From an uncultured Bacteroidales bacterium (lineage in GTDB: Bacteria > Bacteroidota > Bacteroidia > Bacteroidales > F082), in assembly GCA_947166105.1 (NCBI GenBank), contig CAMVCZ010000002.1, positions 1-64,000 of the forward strand: a DNA stretch of 64,000 nt, given 5' to 3'. Each line of letters starts with the position of its first letter. Within the stretch, counting starts at the first letter, position 1. The notes below the pieces were generated by a model that searched no databases, was not told the DNA's origin, and saw nothing but the letters and a program-made list of their open reading frames with translations. This document shows positions 34,912 through 43,747 of the stretch, piece by piece. Both the position numbers and the translations under genes were made by a program.

Positions 34912-37380
34912 ATGGACTACAAAAAACTAAAAGAAGAACCGCTGAAAAGCGCGGTGCAGCAGGATTTCTTCAACAGTTACAAATACACCCAAATCGGCAA
35001 CATCGACTTCGTGATTGCCAAAAACATCGTCGAGCGGGGGCAAACCTCGATTTTCGACGAGTTTGAGAACGACGACCTGAAGTCGCTGCTTTGGGCGGAG
35101 GCCAAACAAGGTACCTCTCACGACATCTTCGAGTCGTTTGTGCAACTCATCCTCACCATCGGCAAGGAGCGCACTTTCGAGAAATACCTGCCGCCCAAAT
35201 ACATAGGCGCATTCGATGCGGAGAAGTTCGCCTTCATCGAGTACCACGAAATACAAGGCATCTTCTACCAAAACGACTTCAACTGGAACGTCACGCCCTC
35301 GAACCACGACACCAAGGAGTTCCGCCAACTCTATGCGCTTTGCAAAAACCTGCTTGAAGAAAACAGCATCCTTTTCTATTTTGAAACACAAACCGCTGAG
35401 TTCAAGGAGTTTATCAAACTGAATTTCAAGACGGACAAGGAGGCGACGGAGAAGATTTCGGTCACGAAAAACAACTTCACCTTCGTGTTCCAGAAGTGGA
35501 GCGACAAGGTGAGGCCGACGATTTCAGTGGATTGGGCCAAGGCCAACAAGGCGGGCATCATCTCCGCCGACTTCTTCCTTGCCGACCTGCTTTCGAGCAA
35601 CGAGGAGTCGCTGAAGGACTCGCTTTATGTGGTGCTGCGCAAGACCAAGTACGAATTGGCCAAGAAGATTGACGAGATGGGGCTGGTTTCCACTTCGTCG
35701 GTGGGTTTCAACGACAAGCAGAAGGCCTACAAGCAGTTTTGGAGCATCTATGCGCGACCGCCTAAGGAGGAATATTGGAACTACATCATCGGGCGACGCG
35801 ACCTGCTTGTGCCGCAAGACATCCGCGAGCGCAAAGGCTCTTACTTCACGCCCCAGATTTGGGTGGAGAAGAGCCAGCAATATTTGGCCGACGTGCTTGG
35901 CGAGACTTGGCAGGACGAGTATTACATTTGGGACTGCTGTGCCGGCACGGGCAACCTGCTGAACGGCTTGACGAACTACGACCGCGTGTGGGCCTCGACC
36001 CTTGACAAACAAGACGTTGACGTGATGATGGACCGCATCGCCAACGGCTGGAAGATGGCCGAAAACCACGTGTTTCAGTTCGATTTTCTCAACGACGACT
36101 TCTCGAAATGTCCCGAGGAACTGCAAGAGATTCTGAACGACCCCGAAAAGCGGAAGAAGTTGGTGGTTTATATTAATCCGCCGTATGCGGAAGTATCTTC
36201 CCAAAAATCTACAACTGAAGGAAAGAAATCAAAAACAGGAGTGAATAATTCCCTAATTCACGACAAATATTTTGAAAAAATGGGTACTGCTGCTCGTGAA
36301 TTGTACATTCAGTTTCTTGCGAGGATTTATTTTGAAATAGCTGGTTGTATTATAGGTGAATTTTCAAAGCTAAAACTTTTGCAAGGTGCAGCATTTGAGG
36401 AGTTTAGAAAGCATTTTCAGGCAAGTTTTTACAAGATGTTTGTTGTGCCTGCTTGGACATTCGATAATGTAAAGGGAAAGTTTCCTATTGGCTTTTTTGT
36501 TTGGGACACATCCAATGAAACCAATTCGTTGAGTTCTTCATCAGAATTTGTGGCTGATGTTTTTGATTCAACAAACATTTTTATTGGAAAGAAGACGTAT
36601 CCACTTGTCAAGAAAAACCAAGTCGTAAACAATTGGATTTCAAAATTTAAAATTCCAGAGAGCAATGATTGTATAGGTTTTCTTGATGGAATTAATGGTA
36701 ACGACTTTCAACATAATAACTATGTTTATATCAAAAACTCGAAAGCACAAATACTAAATCCAAGAGGGCTTTGGATTTCAAAAGAGAATCTAATCCCTTG
36801 TTCTATTTATCTTTCGATTCGTCAAAGCATTGACCCCACTTGGCTCAACGACCGCGACCAATTCCTCTATCCCAACGACGGCTGGAAGAACGACAAGGAA
36901 TTTCAGACGGACTGCCTGATATTCACGCTGTTTCACGGACAGAACAGAATTTCGTCGCAACAAGGCATCAGCCATTGGATTCCCTTCACCCGCGAGCAGG
37001 TGGGCTGCCGCAAGACCTTCAAATCGACGTTTATGGCGGACTATCTTAATGGGAAATTCAAACCCACGGAAGGGCAAGGCCTGTTTGGGGTAGAGACTGT
37101 GTGTACACCATCTCTACAATCCATGTCGTCCGAGGCGCAGGCCGTTTACGACGCGGGGCTTGCTTTGTGGCGTTATTACCACAGCCAGCCCAACGCCCTC
37201 GCCGACGCTTCGTTCTACGACATACGCCTGCATTTCCAAGGCACCAACGACAAAGGCACTATGAACGCCAAGAGTGATGATGAAACCTACACGGAACTTG
37301 TTTCAGACTTGCGTGAGAAGATGAAACTTTTGGCCAAGCGGATTGAGGCTAAGGTTTATGAGTATGGGTTTTTGAAGTAA
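34912..37380 (+). CDS. solitary N6-adenine DNA methyltransferase (gamma-class-like)
   Basis: An 822-residue protein. A helical N-terminal region of about 290 residues precedes GSYFTPQIWV (motif X-like), DCCAGTGNLL at about 341 (SAM-binding motif I) and YINPPYAE at about 420 (motif IV, NPPY), the order of adenine-N6 methyltransferases of the type I/IIG kind. The 400 residues after motif IV should hold target recognition. No PD-(D/E)XK nuclease motif is obvious in the N-terminal part and no restriction gene is adjacent, so it may be a solitary methylase; a type IIG enzyme with a cryptic nuclease is the alternative. The DNA immediately after motif IV (about 36184-36835) is AT-rich and differs from both flanks, suggesting exchange of the specificity region. 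Confidence 0.8.
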   Translation: MDYKKLKEEPLKSAVQQDFFNSYKYTQIGNIDFVIAKNIVERGQTSIFDEFENDDLKSLLWAEAKQGTSHDIFESFVQLILTIGKERTFEKYLPPKYIGAFDAEKFAFIEYHEIQGIFYQNDFNWNVTPSNHDTKEFRQLYALCKNLLEENSILFYFETQTAEFKEFIKLNFKTDKEATEKISVTKNNFTFVFQKWSDKVRPTISVDWAKANKAGIISADFFLADLLSSNEESLKDSLYVVLRKTKYELAKKIDEMGLVSTSSVGFNDKQKAYKQFWSIYARPPKEEYWNYIIGRRDLLVPQDIRERKGSYFTPQIWVEKSQQYLADVLGETWQDEYYIWDCCAGTGNLLNGLTNYDRVWASTLDKQDVDVMMDRIANGWKMAENHVFQFDFLNDDFSKCPEELQEILNDPEKRKKLVVYINPPYAEVSSQKSTTEGKKSKTGVNNSLIHDKYFEKMGTAARELYIQFLARIYFEIAGCIIGEFSKLKLLQGAAFEEFRKHFQASFYKMFVVPAWTFDNVKGKFPIGFFVWDTSNETNSLSSSSEFVADVFDSTNIFIGKKTYPLVKKNQVVNNWISKFKIPESNDCIGFLDGINGNDFQHNNYVYIKNSKAQILNPRGLWISKENLIPCSIYLSIRQSIDPTWLNDRDQFLYPNDGWKNDKEFQTDCLIFTLFHGQNRISSQQGISHWIPFTREQVGCRKTFKSTFMADYLNGKFKPTEGQGLFGVETVCTPSLQSMSSEAQAVYDAGLALWRYYHSQPNALADASFYDIRLHFQGTNDKGTMNAKSDDETYTELVSDLREKMKLLAKRIEAKVYEYGFLK

Positions 37381-37390
37381 GGGGTTGCGC

Positions 37391-38002
37391 TGTCGGGGAT
37401 TGAAATTCCCCGATGGGGTAGGGTCGCCCTTTCAGGGCTTTGCAAGTGGGTCATAGCCCTGAAAGGGCGATTCTATTACAACGGAAGGTTTCAACCTCCG
37501 CGTAGAAAGAGGGTTTTGGTCATACTGATGTGTCGGGGATTGAAATCCCCGATGGGGTAGGGTCGCCCTTTCAGGGCTTTGCAAGTGGGTCATAGCCCTG
37601 AAAGGGCGATTCTATTACAACGGAAGGTTTCAACCTCCGCGTAGAAAGAGGGTTTTGGTCATACTGATGTGTCGGGGATTGAAATCCCCGATGGGGTAGG
37701 GTCGCCCTTTCAGGGCTTTGCAAGTGGGTCATAGCCCTGAAAGGGCGATTCAATTACAACGGAAGGTTTTAACCTCCGCGTAGAAGGAGGGTTATGGTCA
37801 TACTGATATGTCGGGGATTGAAATCCCCGATGGAATAGGGTCGCCCTTTCAGGGCTTTGCAAGTGAGTCATAACCCTAGAAGGGCGATTCTATTACAACG
37901 GAAGGTTTCAACCTCCGCGTAGAAAGAGGGGTTTGGTCATACCGATGTGTCAGGGACTGAAATCCCCGATGATGTAGGTTCGCCCTTACAGGGCTTTGCA
38001 AA
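37391..38002. repeat. 139-bp direct repeat array of REP palindromes, four units plus a partial fifth
   Basis: Units start with GTCGGGGATTGAAA at 37391 (140 bp), 37531, 37670, 37809 and a shortened one at 37948. Each unit contains the palindrome GGGGATTGAAATCCCC, two inverted copies of CGCCCTTTCAGGGCT separated by about 15 bp, and GGAGGTTTCAACCTCC in degenerate form. Units 2 and 3 are nearly identical, unit 4 has more changes, the fifth is most diverged and ends 2 bp before the stop codon of the RAYT gene. Unit length and absence of variable spacers exclude a CRISPR. Confidence 0.9.
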
Positions 38003-38004
38003 AG

Positions 38005-38466
38005 TCAATCCGTCTCAAAAGCATACCGCTCGTCATACGCAATGCCAGCCTCATCCAATAGATGTCGGTATTCTTCGCTCCATTCCGTGCGGTGGTGGTG
38101 CTCCGCTTGGTTGCGGATGTAATGTGCGGTTTGGTCAAGATTTCTGTAATCCACTGAAAAGGCTCCATAGCCAGCCTGCCAGCAGAATCCTTCGTAATAG
38201 CTTTCGTCCAAGGTCTTGATCCACTTGCTGCTGTAGGCCTTGATGTTCTTCACGAAATCGGACAGGGCGATGGTCTTGGGCAGTGAAGTGAGGATGTGGA
38301 TATGGTTGCCAATGCCACCGATTTCCATAGGAATGCCGCCCATGTTGCGGATGAGGCCGCCGATGTAGGCGAATACCTGTCCAAGGTCCTCGTCGCGTAT
38401 TTCCATGCTATGGTACTTGATGTGGAATACGATGTGTATGTCGTTTTTTGCGAGTGAGCTTCCCAT
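38005..38466 (-). CDS. REP-associated tyrosine transposase (RAYT, IS200-like Y1)
   Basis: A 153-residue HUH-type single-strand endonuclease. The start MGSSLAKNDIHIVFHIKY is chosen over a longer reading whose first 71 residues derive from REP-like DNA. The metal site is NHIHIL (HUH), and the Tyr nucleophile is expected in HYIRNQAEHHH, matching the Y-x-x-N-Q pattern of IS200-type enzymes; WQAGYGAFSV and YDERYAF are family landmarks. Known RAYTs nick and rejoin REP hairpins. This one is flanked on both sides by the same palindrome family: the 139-bp array directly after its stop codon and fragments upstream at 38489-38790. Confidence 0.9.
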   Translation of the reverse strand: MGSSLAKNDIHIVFHIKYHSMEIRDEDLGQVFAYIGGLIRNMGGIPMEIGGIGNHIHILTSLPKTIALSDFVKNIKAYSSKWIKTLDESYYEGFCWQAGYGAFSVDYRNLDQTAHYIRNQAEHHHRTEWSEEYRHLLDEAGIAYDERYAFETD

Positions 38467-38488
38467 GATGGTTGAGTTTTGTGTTTTC

Positions 38489-38790
38489 GCCCCTACGGGG
38501 TTGGGCGAGGGTTGCACCCCCGCTTGTGATATGGTCGTCCTTTCAGGACTCCGTCGAATCTTCGACTTCAAAGCACAAAAGTAGGAAAACTCTTTGAATG
38601 TGGATGTATCCTTATGAAAAATTGTCGTTTTTCTATTATGGAAGATAAAGTCCTGAAATCGCAGATTCGACGAAGTCAAAGGAAGACCCTAATTCATCGG
38701 AGGTTTCAACCTCCGCCAAAACAAAGCGAGAGACTGTCCAATAAGCCCTGAAAGGGCGAACCTAACACATCGGATGGTTTTAACCTCCGC
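38489..38790. repeat. REP-like palindrome fragments upstream of the first RAYT
   Basis: CGCCCCTACGGGG at 38489, CCTTTCAGGACTCCGTCGAA near 38550, an inverted partner TCCTGAAATCGCAGATTCGA near 38652, GGAGGTTTCAACCTCCGCC near 38700, and AGCCCTGAAAGGGCG plus GGATGGTTTTAACCTCCGC at about 38743-38790. These repeat the submotifs of the 139-bp unit in shuffled order. I see no gene in 38467-39015. Confidence 0.75.
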
Positions 38791-38975
38791 AAAAGAAAAC
38801 ACTGTAAACCAATCATCTACCCGACAGCAAGCGACAACAAACAACAACAGTCGACTACAAATGTTTAATCAACGGCTATTTCTTGACAAACTTCGTTACT
38901 TTGCAGCGTGATTGGTGTTTGGGCATGTCGAAAAATAAAATCGAAGCAAAGTCATCAAGGAAAGTCAAAGTTTAC

Positions 38976-38983
38976 TATTTTTG
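38976..38983 (+). promoter_or_regulatory. TATTTTTG -7 element of recA
   Basis: TATTTTTG lies 32 nt upstream of the recA ATG. An earlier TTGACA (38883-38888) with TTACTTTG is a weaker candidate. I saw no SOS-like dyad that I could support. Confidence 0.55.
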
Positions 38984-39015
38984 TACCATATTATTAATTA
39001 AAAACCCTAACAGAA

Positions 39016-40044
39016 ATGACAACAGAAAAAACACAAGAGGAAGCCGCCAAACTGAGGCAGGAGAAACTGAAGGCTTTGGAAGCCACATTGGGAAACATCG
39101 AGAAGAGTTTCGGCAAGGGAAGCATCATGCGCCTTGGCGCGGAGGCGGAGAAGATGGAAAGCATCTCCACCGGCTCCATCGGACTTGATTACGCCCTCGG
39201 CGTGGGCGGTCTGCCGAAAGGAAGAATTATCGAAATTTACGGTCCCGAAAGTTCGGGTAAGACCACTTTGGCCCTGCATGTGGTGGCCGAGGCACAGAAA
39301 AAGGGTGGCATCGCCGCCTTTATCGATGCGGAACACGCTTTCGACCGCTTCTATGCCGCCAAGTTGGGCGTCGACATCGAGAATTTGCTCATTTCGCAGC
39401 CCGACTACGGCGAACAGGCCTTGGAAATCGCCGAAAACCTCATTCGCTCTGGCGCGATTGATGTCATCGTTGTCGACTCCGTGGCCGCCCTTACGCCCAA
39501 GAGCGAAATCGAGGGCGAGATGGGCGACAGCAAAATGGGCCTGCAAGCCCGCTTGATGAGCCAAGCCATGCGCAAACTGACGGCAACAATTAATAAGACA
39601 GGCTGCATCTGCATCTTTATCAACCAGTTGCGCGAAAAAATCGGCGTGATGTTTGGCAATCCCGAAACCACCACCGGCGGCAACGCCTTGAAGTTCTACA
39701 GCTCCGTGCGCATCGACATCCGCAAGGTCAGCCAAATCAAGGATGGTGAAAATGTGTTGGGCAGCCGCGTGAAGGTGAAGGTCGTGAAGAACAAGGTGGC
39801 TCCGCCGTTCCGCAAGGCTGAGTTTGATATTCTCTATGGCGAGGGCATTTCACGCAGTGGCGAAATCGTCGACCTCGGCGTGGAGATGGGCATCATCAAG
39901 AAAAGCGGCTCGTGGTTCAGTTATGGTGAATCGAAACTGGCTCAAGGCCGCGATTCGGTTAAGAAACTCATCGAGGACAATCCCGAACTTGCCGATGAAC
40001 TGACAGCCAAGATTTTCGAGGCGTTGGAAAAGAGTGAGGAGTAA
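39016..40044 (+). CDS. recA: recombinase RecA
   Basis: A 342-residue ATP-dependent strand-exchange protein for homologous recombination and the SOS response. Visible: N-terminal domain with [10 protein letters not shown], Walker [40 protein letters not shown], the L1/L2 DNA-binding loops ([19 protein letters not shown], and [20 protein letters not shown]), [17 protein letters not shown]. Length and all motifs are normal. Downstream is a 95-bp imperfect hairpin rather than a classical terminator. Confidence 0.98.
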   Translation: MTTEKTQEEAAKLRQEKLKALEATLGNIEKSFGKGSIMRLGAEAEKMESISTGSIGLDYALGVGGLPKGRIIEIYGPESSGKTTLALHVVAEAQKKGGIAAFIDAEHAFDRFYAAKLGVDIENLLISQPDYGEQALEIAENLIRSGAIDVIVVDSVAALTPKSEIEGEMGDSKMGLQARLMSQAMRKLTATINKTGCICIFINQLREKIGVMFGNPETTTGGNALKFYSSVRIDIRKVSQIKDGENVLGSRVKVKVVKNKVAPPFRKAEFDILYGEGISRSGEIVDLGVEMGIIKKSGSWFSYGESKLAQGRDSVKKLIEDNPELADELTAKIFEALEKSEE

Positions 40045-40051
40045 CAATGTC

Positions 40052-40146
40052 CTATGGCTGATTGCACATGGCCTTTGGCAGCATTATGGAAGTTGAACTT
40101 CAACTTCTATGGGATGCTGCCATAGGCCATAGTCATTGGCCATAAG
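40052..40146. repeat. long imperfect inverted repeat after recA
   Basis: A left arm (40052-40097) and right arm (40099-40146) are complementary over about 46 nt with a few mismatches and small bulges, the centre being AGTTGAA-C-TTCAACTT and the most conserved block GGCAGCAT / ATGCTGCC. There is no T-tract, so it is not a typical terminator. It could be a folded processing signal or a small hairpin element; it lies 7 nt after the recA stop codon and 17 nt before the next ATG. Confidence 0.75.
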
Positions 40147-40162
40147 CCCAAAACAAATAACC

Positions 40163-41200
40163 ATGAAGAAAAACCTACTATTCATCGGCCTGTTGCTCGC
40201 CCTTTTCGCTTGCAACAACACGCCGAAAGCCAACCAAGAAACGACTCCAAAAGAGCCTGATGCTCCAGTAACGGTCGCGAAAGCCATCGAATTGATTTCC
40301 GATTCCATCGCTTTTGACAGCACTAATGCGAGACTGTACATGAATCGCGCCAAGGCTTATTTCGCCACTGAGCAAATCGGGCAGGCTATGGTCGACATCA
40401 ACAAGTCGCTGCAATTGGAGCCTAACAACGTGGAAACCTACCTGTTGTTGGCCGATGTCTATTACGCTTTGGGCGACCAGGAAAACATTGCTTCCACGCT
40501 CAACCGCGCCGTGGAAATCAATTCACTCGACCCGCGTCCATTGGTCAAGTTGGCCGAACTGAACCTCTTGCAGCAGAATTTCAACCTCGCCATCGGTTAT
40601 GTTGACAAGTCGTTGCAACTTTCATCCTACAATCCGAAGGCGTATTTTGTGAAAGGCATGTGCTATATGGCCGCCAAACAAGACACGGCTAATGCGCTGA
40701 AAAACTTTCAGTTGGCCTCGGAGCAGGACGACAGTTTCTATGACCCCGTGGAACAAATCAGCCGCATTTATGCCGCGCAGCAACCGCCTTACGCGATGGA
40801 CTATCTCCGCAAGGCGCAGCAGCAGTTTCCTGACATCCCGACGGCTCGCTACGAGTTGGCGCTTTACCTGCAAAGCCACGGCAAACCCGAGGAGGCCTTG
40901 TTGCATTATGACACTTTGTTGATGCTGCGTCCCGACAATTACATCGTTTTGTTCAACAAGGGCTATGTCAACTATGTGTACCTTGAAAACAACGATGTAG
41001 CGTTAGACTATTTCAATCAGGCTTTGGCCTTGAATCCCAACTATTTGGATGCCAAATACAACATGGGGCGCGTGTTGGAGCAGATGGGCGACTATTCGCA
41101 AGCCACCGAGATTTACAAAGAGGTGCTGAAGACCCAACCCGACTACAAATTGGCCATTGATGCCCTCAATCGCGTGCAAAACCAAGAAACAGGATTATGA
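40163..41200 (+). CDS. TPR-repeat lipoprotein
   Basis: A 345-residue protein with lipoprotein signal MKKNLLFIGLLLALFAC. The ATG at 40163 gives this signal; the one at 40136 lies in the hairpin. About eight tetratricopeptide repeats follow, for example ARLYMNRAKAYFATEQIGQA, VETYLLLADVYYALGD, PKAYFVKGMCYMAAKQDTA, YIVLFNKGYVNYVYLENNDV and LDAKYNMGRVLEQMGDYSQA. TPR solenoids bind partner proteins; here probably in the periplasm or at the inner face of the outer membrane. The stop overlaps the nucleoside kinase start by 4 nt, indicating co-transcription, though a functional link is not obvious. Confidence 0.85.
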   Translation: MKKNLLFIGLLLALFACNNTPKANQETTPKEPDAPVTVAKAIELISDSIAFDSTNARLYMNRAKAYFATEQIGQAMVDINKSLQLEPNNVETYLLLADVYYALGDQENIASTLNRAVEINSLDPRPLVKLAELNLLQQNFNLAIGYVDKSLQLSSYNPKAYFVKGMCYMAAKQDTANALKNFQLASEQDDSFYDPVEQISRIYAAQQPPYAMDYLRKAQQQFPDIPTARYELALYLQSHGKPEEALLHYDTLLMLRPDNYIVLFNKGYVNYVYLENNDVALDYFNQALALNPNYLDAKYNMGRVLEQMGDYSQATEIYKEVLKTQPDYKLAIDALNRVQNQETGL

Positions 41201-42864
41201 TTCAAGTTTATTGCATCAACACCAAGACAACCAAGGAGTTCAAGGAAGGCATGACCTTGCTTGAGATGCTGCCCGAGTTTGATTTCGACAAGCCGTATCC
41301 CATCATTTCCGCCAAGGTGAACAATGTTTCGCAGGGACTGAAATTCCGTGTTTACAACAGTCGCGATGTGGAGTTTATCGACCTCACGCATCACACGGCG
41401 CGTTTGGTGTATCTTCGCTCGTTGGGCTTCTTGCTCTACAAGGCCGCACTCGACCTGTTTCCGGGCTGCAAGTTGAACATGGACCACCCGATTTCCAAAG
41501 GGATTTTCTGCCGTATCCGCAAAAGTGACGGGCAGTTGCTCAACGCCAACGACATTGCCGCCTTGAGGGTGAGGATGCGGGCCATTGTTGCAGACGATAT
41601 CCAGTTTCATCGACACGAGGCTCGTATTGAGGACGCCATTCGGATGTTCAGCGAAATGGGTCAGGAAGATAAGGTCAAACTGTTGGAAACCAGCGGGAAA
41701 GCCTACACTGATTACTATACTTTGGGCGATGTTGCGGATTACTACTATGGTCGTTTGGTACCCTCCACGGGCTATTTGGGCATTTGGGACATCGATGCCT
41801 ATCGCGACGGTATCTTGATGCGCGTTCCCGACCGCGACCATCCTGACCGCTTGGCAGAAACCGAAGACCAGCCCAAGACTTTCGAGGTGTTTTCGGAGAG
41901 TTTGAGGTGGAATGAAATCATGGGATTGAGCACGGTGGGCGACGTGAACCATGCCTGCCAAAATGGGATGGCGAGGGAGTTGGTGCAGGTGGCGGAGGCT
42001 TTGCAGGAGAAGAAAATCGTGCAGATTGCCGAGGAGATTGACCGCCGCTATCACAGCGAAAATCCTGTTCGTTTGGTGCTGATTACCGGCCCAAGCAGCA
42101 GCGGCAAGACCACTTTTTGCAGCCGCGTGAGCATCCAACTGAAAGCTTGCGGACTGAAGCCCATCTCATTCTCGACGGACGACTATTTCGTCAATCGTGT
42201 CGACACTCCGAAACTGCCTGATGGCACCTACGACTTTGACAATTTCGATACCGTTGACCATGCCGCCCTTGAACGCGATTTGATTGCCTTATTGCAAGGC
42301 GATGAAATCGAAGTGCCTGAGTATAATTTCGTTACGGGTATGCGCGAGTACAATGGAAAGCGTTTGCAGTTGAAGGAAGGCTCGGTTTTGTTGCTCGAAG
42401 GCATCCATGCCCTGAACCCCATGTTGACGAAACAAATTCCTGAATCGAGCAAGTTCCGCATCTTCATCTCCACCTTGACCAGCACCGCTTTGGACGACCA
42501 CAACATCATCCCGACCGACGACAACCGCCTGCTACGCCGCATCGTGCGCGACTATAATAAAGGTGCGTTCACGGCGCGGCAGACCATCAGCCAATGGGCC
42601 AGTGTGCGTGCCGCTGAGGAGAAATGGATTTACCCCTATCAGGAAAATGCCGATGTGATGTTCAATTCGGCTTATCTGCTTGAGTTTGCGGTGATGCGCA
42701 ACCATGCTGAGAGCATTTTGGCCACGGTGCCGAACAACAGCCCCGAATACACCGAGGCGCATCGTCTGCTGCGTTTCCTGCATTATTTCACGCCCGTTTC
42801 CGACAAGGAGATTCCGGCCACCTCCATGCTGCGCCAGTTCATCGGCGGCAGCAGTTTTATGTAA
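41197..42864 (+). CDS. nucleoside kinase with N-terminal TGS-like domain (uridine kinase-like)
   Basis: A 555-residue protein. The N-terminal 260 residues resemble the TGS and second additional domain of threonyl-tRNA synthetase (IQVYCINTKTTKEFKEGMTL, HTARLVYLRSLGFLLYKAAL, VADYYYGRLVPSTGYLGIWD). The C-terminal half is a phosphoribulokinase/uridine kinase P-loop domain: LITGPSSSGKTTFC (Walker A), ISFSTDDYFVNR, NFDTVDHAALERDL, LLLEGIHALNP. This fusion is common in Bacteroidetes and Firmicutes and is thought to phosphorylate nucleosides. Length normal. It is the second gene of the TPR operon; a REP pair separates it from nadE. Confidence 0.88.
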   Translation: MIQVYCINTKTTKEFKEGMTLLEMLPEFDFDKPYPIISAKVNNVSQGLKFRVYNSRDVEFIDLTHHTARLVYLRSLGFLLYKAALDLFPGCKLNMDHPISKGIFCRIRKSDGQLLNANDIAALRVRMRAIVADDIQFHRHEARIEDAIRMFSEMGQEDKVKLLETSGKAYTDYYTLGDVADYYYGRLVPSTGYLGIWDIDAYRDGILMRVPDRDHPDRLAETEDQPKTFEVFSESLRWNEIMGLSTVGDVNHACQNGMARELVQVAEALQEKKIVQIAEEIDRRYHSENPVRLVLITGPSSSGKTTFCSRVSIQLKACGLKPISFSTDDYFVNRVDTPKLPDGTYDFDNFDTVDHAALERDLIALLQGDEIEVPEYNFVTGMREYNGKRLQLKEGSVLLLEGIHALNPMLTKQIPESSKFRIFISTLTSTALDDHNIIPTDDNRLLRRIVRDYNKGAFTARQTISQWASVRAAEEKWIYPYQENADVMFNSAYLLEFAVMRNHAESILATVPNNSPEYTEAHRLLRFLHYFTPVSDKEIPATSMLRQFIGGSSFM

Positions 42865-42871
42865 AATCTAA

Positions 42872-42933
42872 GGTCCCTGAGCAAGTCGAAGGGCCGACAA
42901 CTAACAGACGGTGCTTCGACAGGCTCAGCAACC
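42872..42933. repeat. intergenic REP pair (CCTGAGC..GTCGAAGG type)
   Basis: GGTCCCTGAGCAAGTCGAAG (42872 on) and an inverted GGTTGCTGAGCCTGTCGAAG (complement ending 42933) flank a 15-bp spacer. Same family and same head-to-head layout as the in-frame copy at 22554-22617. It lies between the nucleoside kinase stop and nadE. Confidence 0.85.
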
Positions 42934-42965
42934 TTGCTCGACTAAATAATTCAACAATCAACAAT

Positions 42966-43715
42966 ATGGAAACATTTAATGCAAAACAAGTAAAAGACCA
43001 AGTCGTCCAATGGATTCGCGATTGGTTTGAAGAGAATGGCAAAGGCTGCAATGCCGTCATCGGCATTTCGGGCGGCAAGGACAGCAGCGTCGTAGCCGGA
43101 CTATGTGCCGAAGCCCTTGGCAAGGAGCGCGTCATCGGCGTGACCATGCCCAACGGCGTTCAACCCGACATCGACGACAGCAATAAACTCATCAACCACC
43201 TTGGTATTCGCCATTGCTGCGTCAACATCGGCGACACCTATAATGCCTTGATTTCCGCTGTAAAGGAGCAACTGGGCACTTTGGATGCCGAAGTCAGCCG
43301 CCAAACCACTATCAACCTGCCGCCGCGACTGAGAATGAGCACTTTATACGCTATTTCCCAGTCGATGAATGGGCGCGTGGCCAACACCTGCAACCTCTCT
43401 GAGGATTGGGTGGGTTACTCGACCCGCTACGGCGATGCCGCAGGCGATTTCTCGCCTTTGGGCGGACTTACCGTCCAGGAAGTCAAGGCGATAGGGAAGG
43501 AGTTGGGCTTGCCCATTGAATTGGTAGAGAAGACCCCATCAGATGGCCTCACCAACAAGAGCGACGAGGACAACCTCGGTTTCACCTACGCCGTTTTGGA
43601 CAAATACATCCGCACAGGCATTTGCGAAGACTCCGACACCAAAGCCCGCATCGACCACAAGCATGTGACGAACTTGTTCAAGTTACAGCCGATTCCGCAT
43701 TTTGAGATGAAGTGA
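42966..43715 (+). CDS. nadE: NAD(+) synthase (ammonia-dependent type)
   Basis: A 249-residue enzyme that amidates nicotinic acid adenine dinucleotide to NAD in the cytosol. The pyrophosphatase loop GISGGKDSSVVAGL, the NLPPRLRMSTLYAISQ stretch, and NTCNLSEDWVGYSTRYGDAAGD, SDGLTNKSDEDNLGFTYAVLD are the family motifs. There is no glutaminase domain, so ammonia is the likely nitrogen source, or a separate protein supplies it. No TAnnTTTG promoter is clear in the 100-bp gap, much of which is REP. Confidence 0.92.
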   Translation: METFNAKQVKDQVVQWIRDWFEENGKGCNAVIGISGGKDSSVVAGLCAEALGKERVIGVTMPNGVQPDIDDSNKLINHLGIRHCCVNIGDTYNALISAVKEQLGTLDAEVSRQTTINLPPRLRMSTLYAISQSMNGRVANTCNLSEDWVGYSTRYGDAAGDFSPLGGLTVQEVKAIGKELGLPIELVEKTPSDGLTNKSDEDNLGFTYAVLDKYIRTGICEDSDTKARIDHKHVTNLFKLQPIPHFEMK

Positions 43716-43747
43716 AAAGGCTTGGGAACAACAATTAATCCGTTGCC

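Noticed and set aside
37391-38002. CRISPR array
   Set aside because: Repeats of 139 bp with no variable spacers, composed of several palindromes beside a RAYT gene.
38883-38912. Sigma-70-like TTGACA promoter for recA
   Set aside because: The Bacteroidetes-type box at 38976-38983 is closer and fits the host better; the upstream match is weak in its -10/-7 part.
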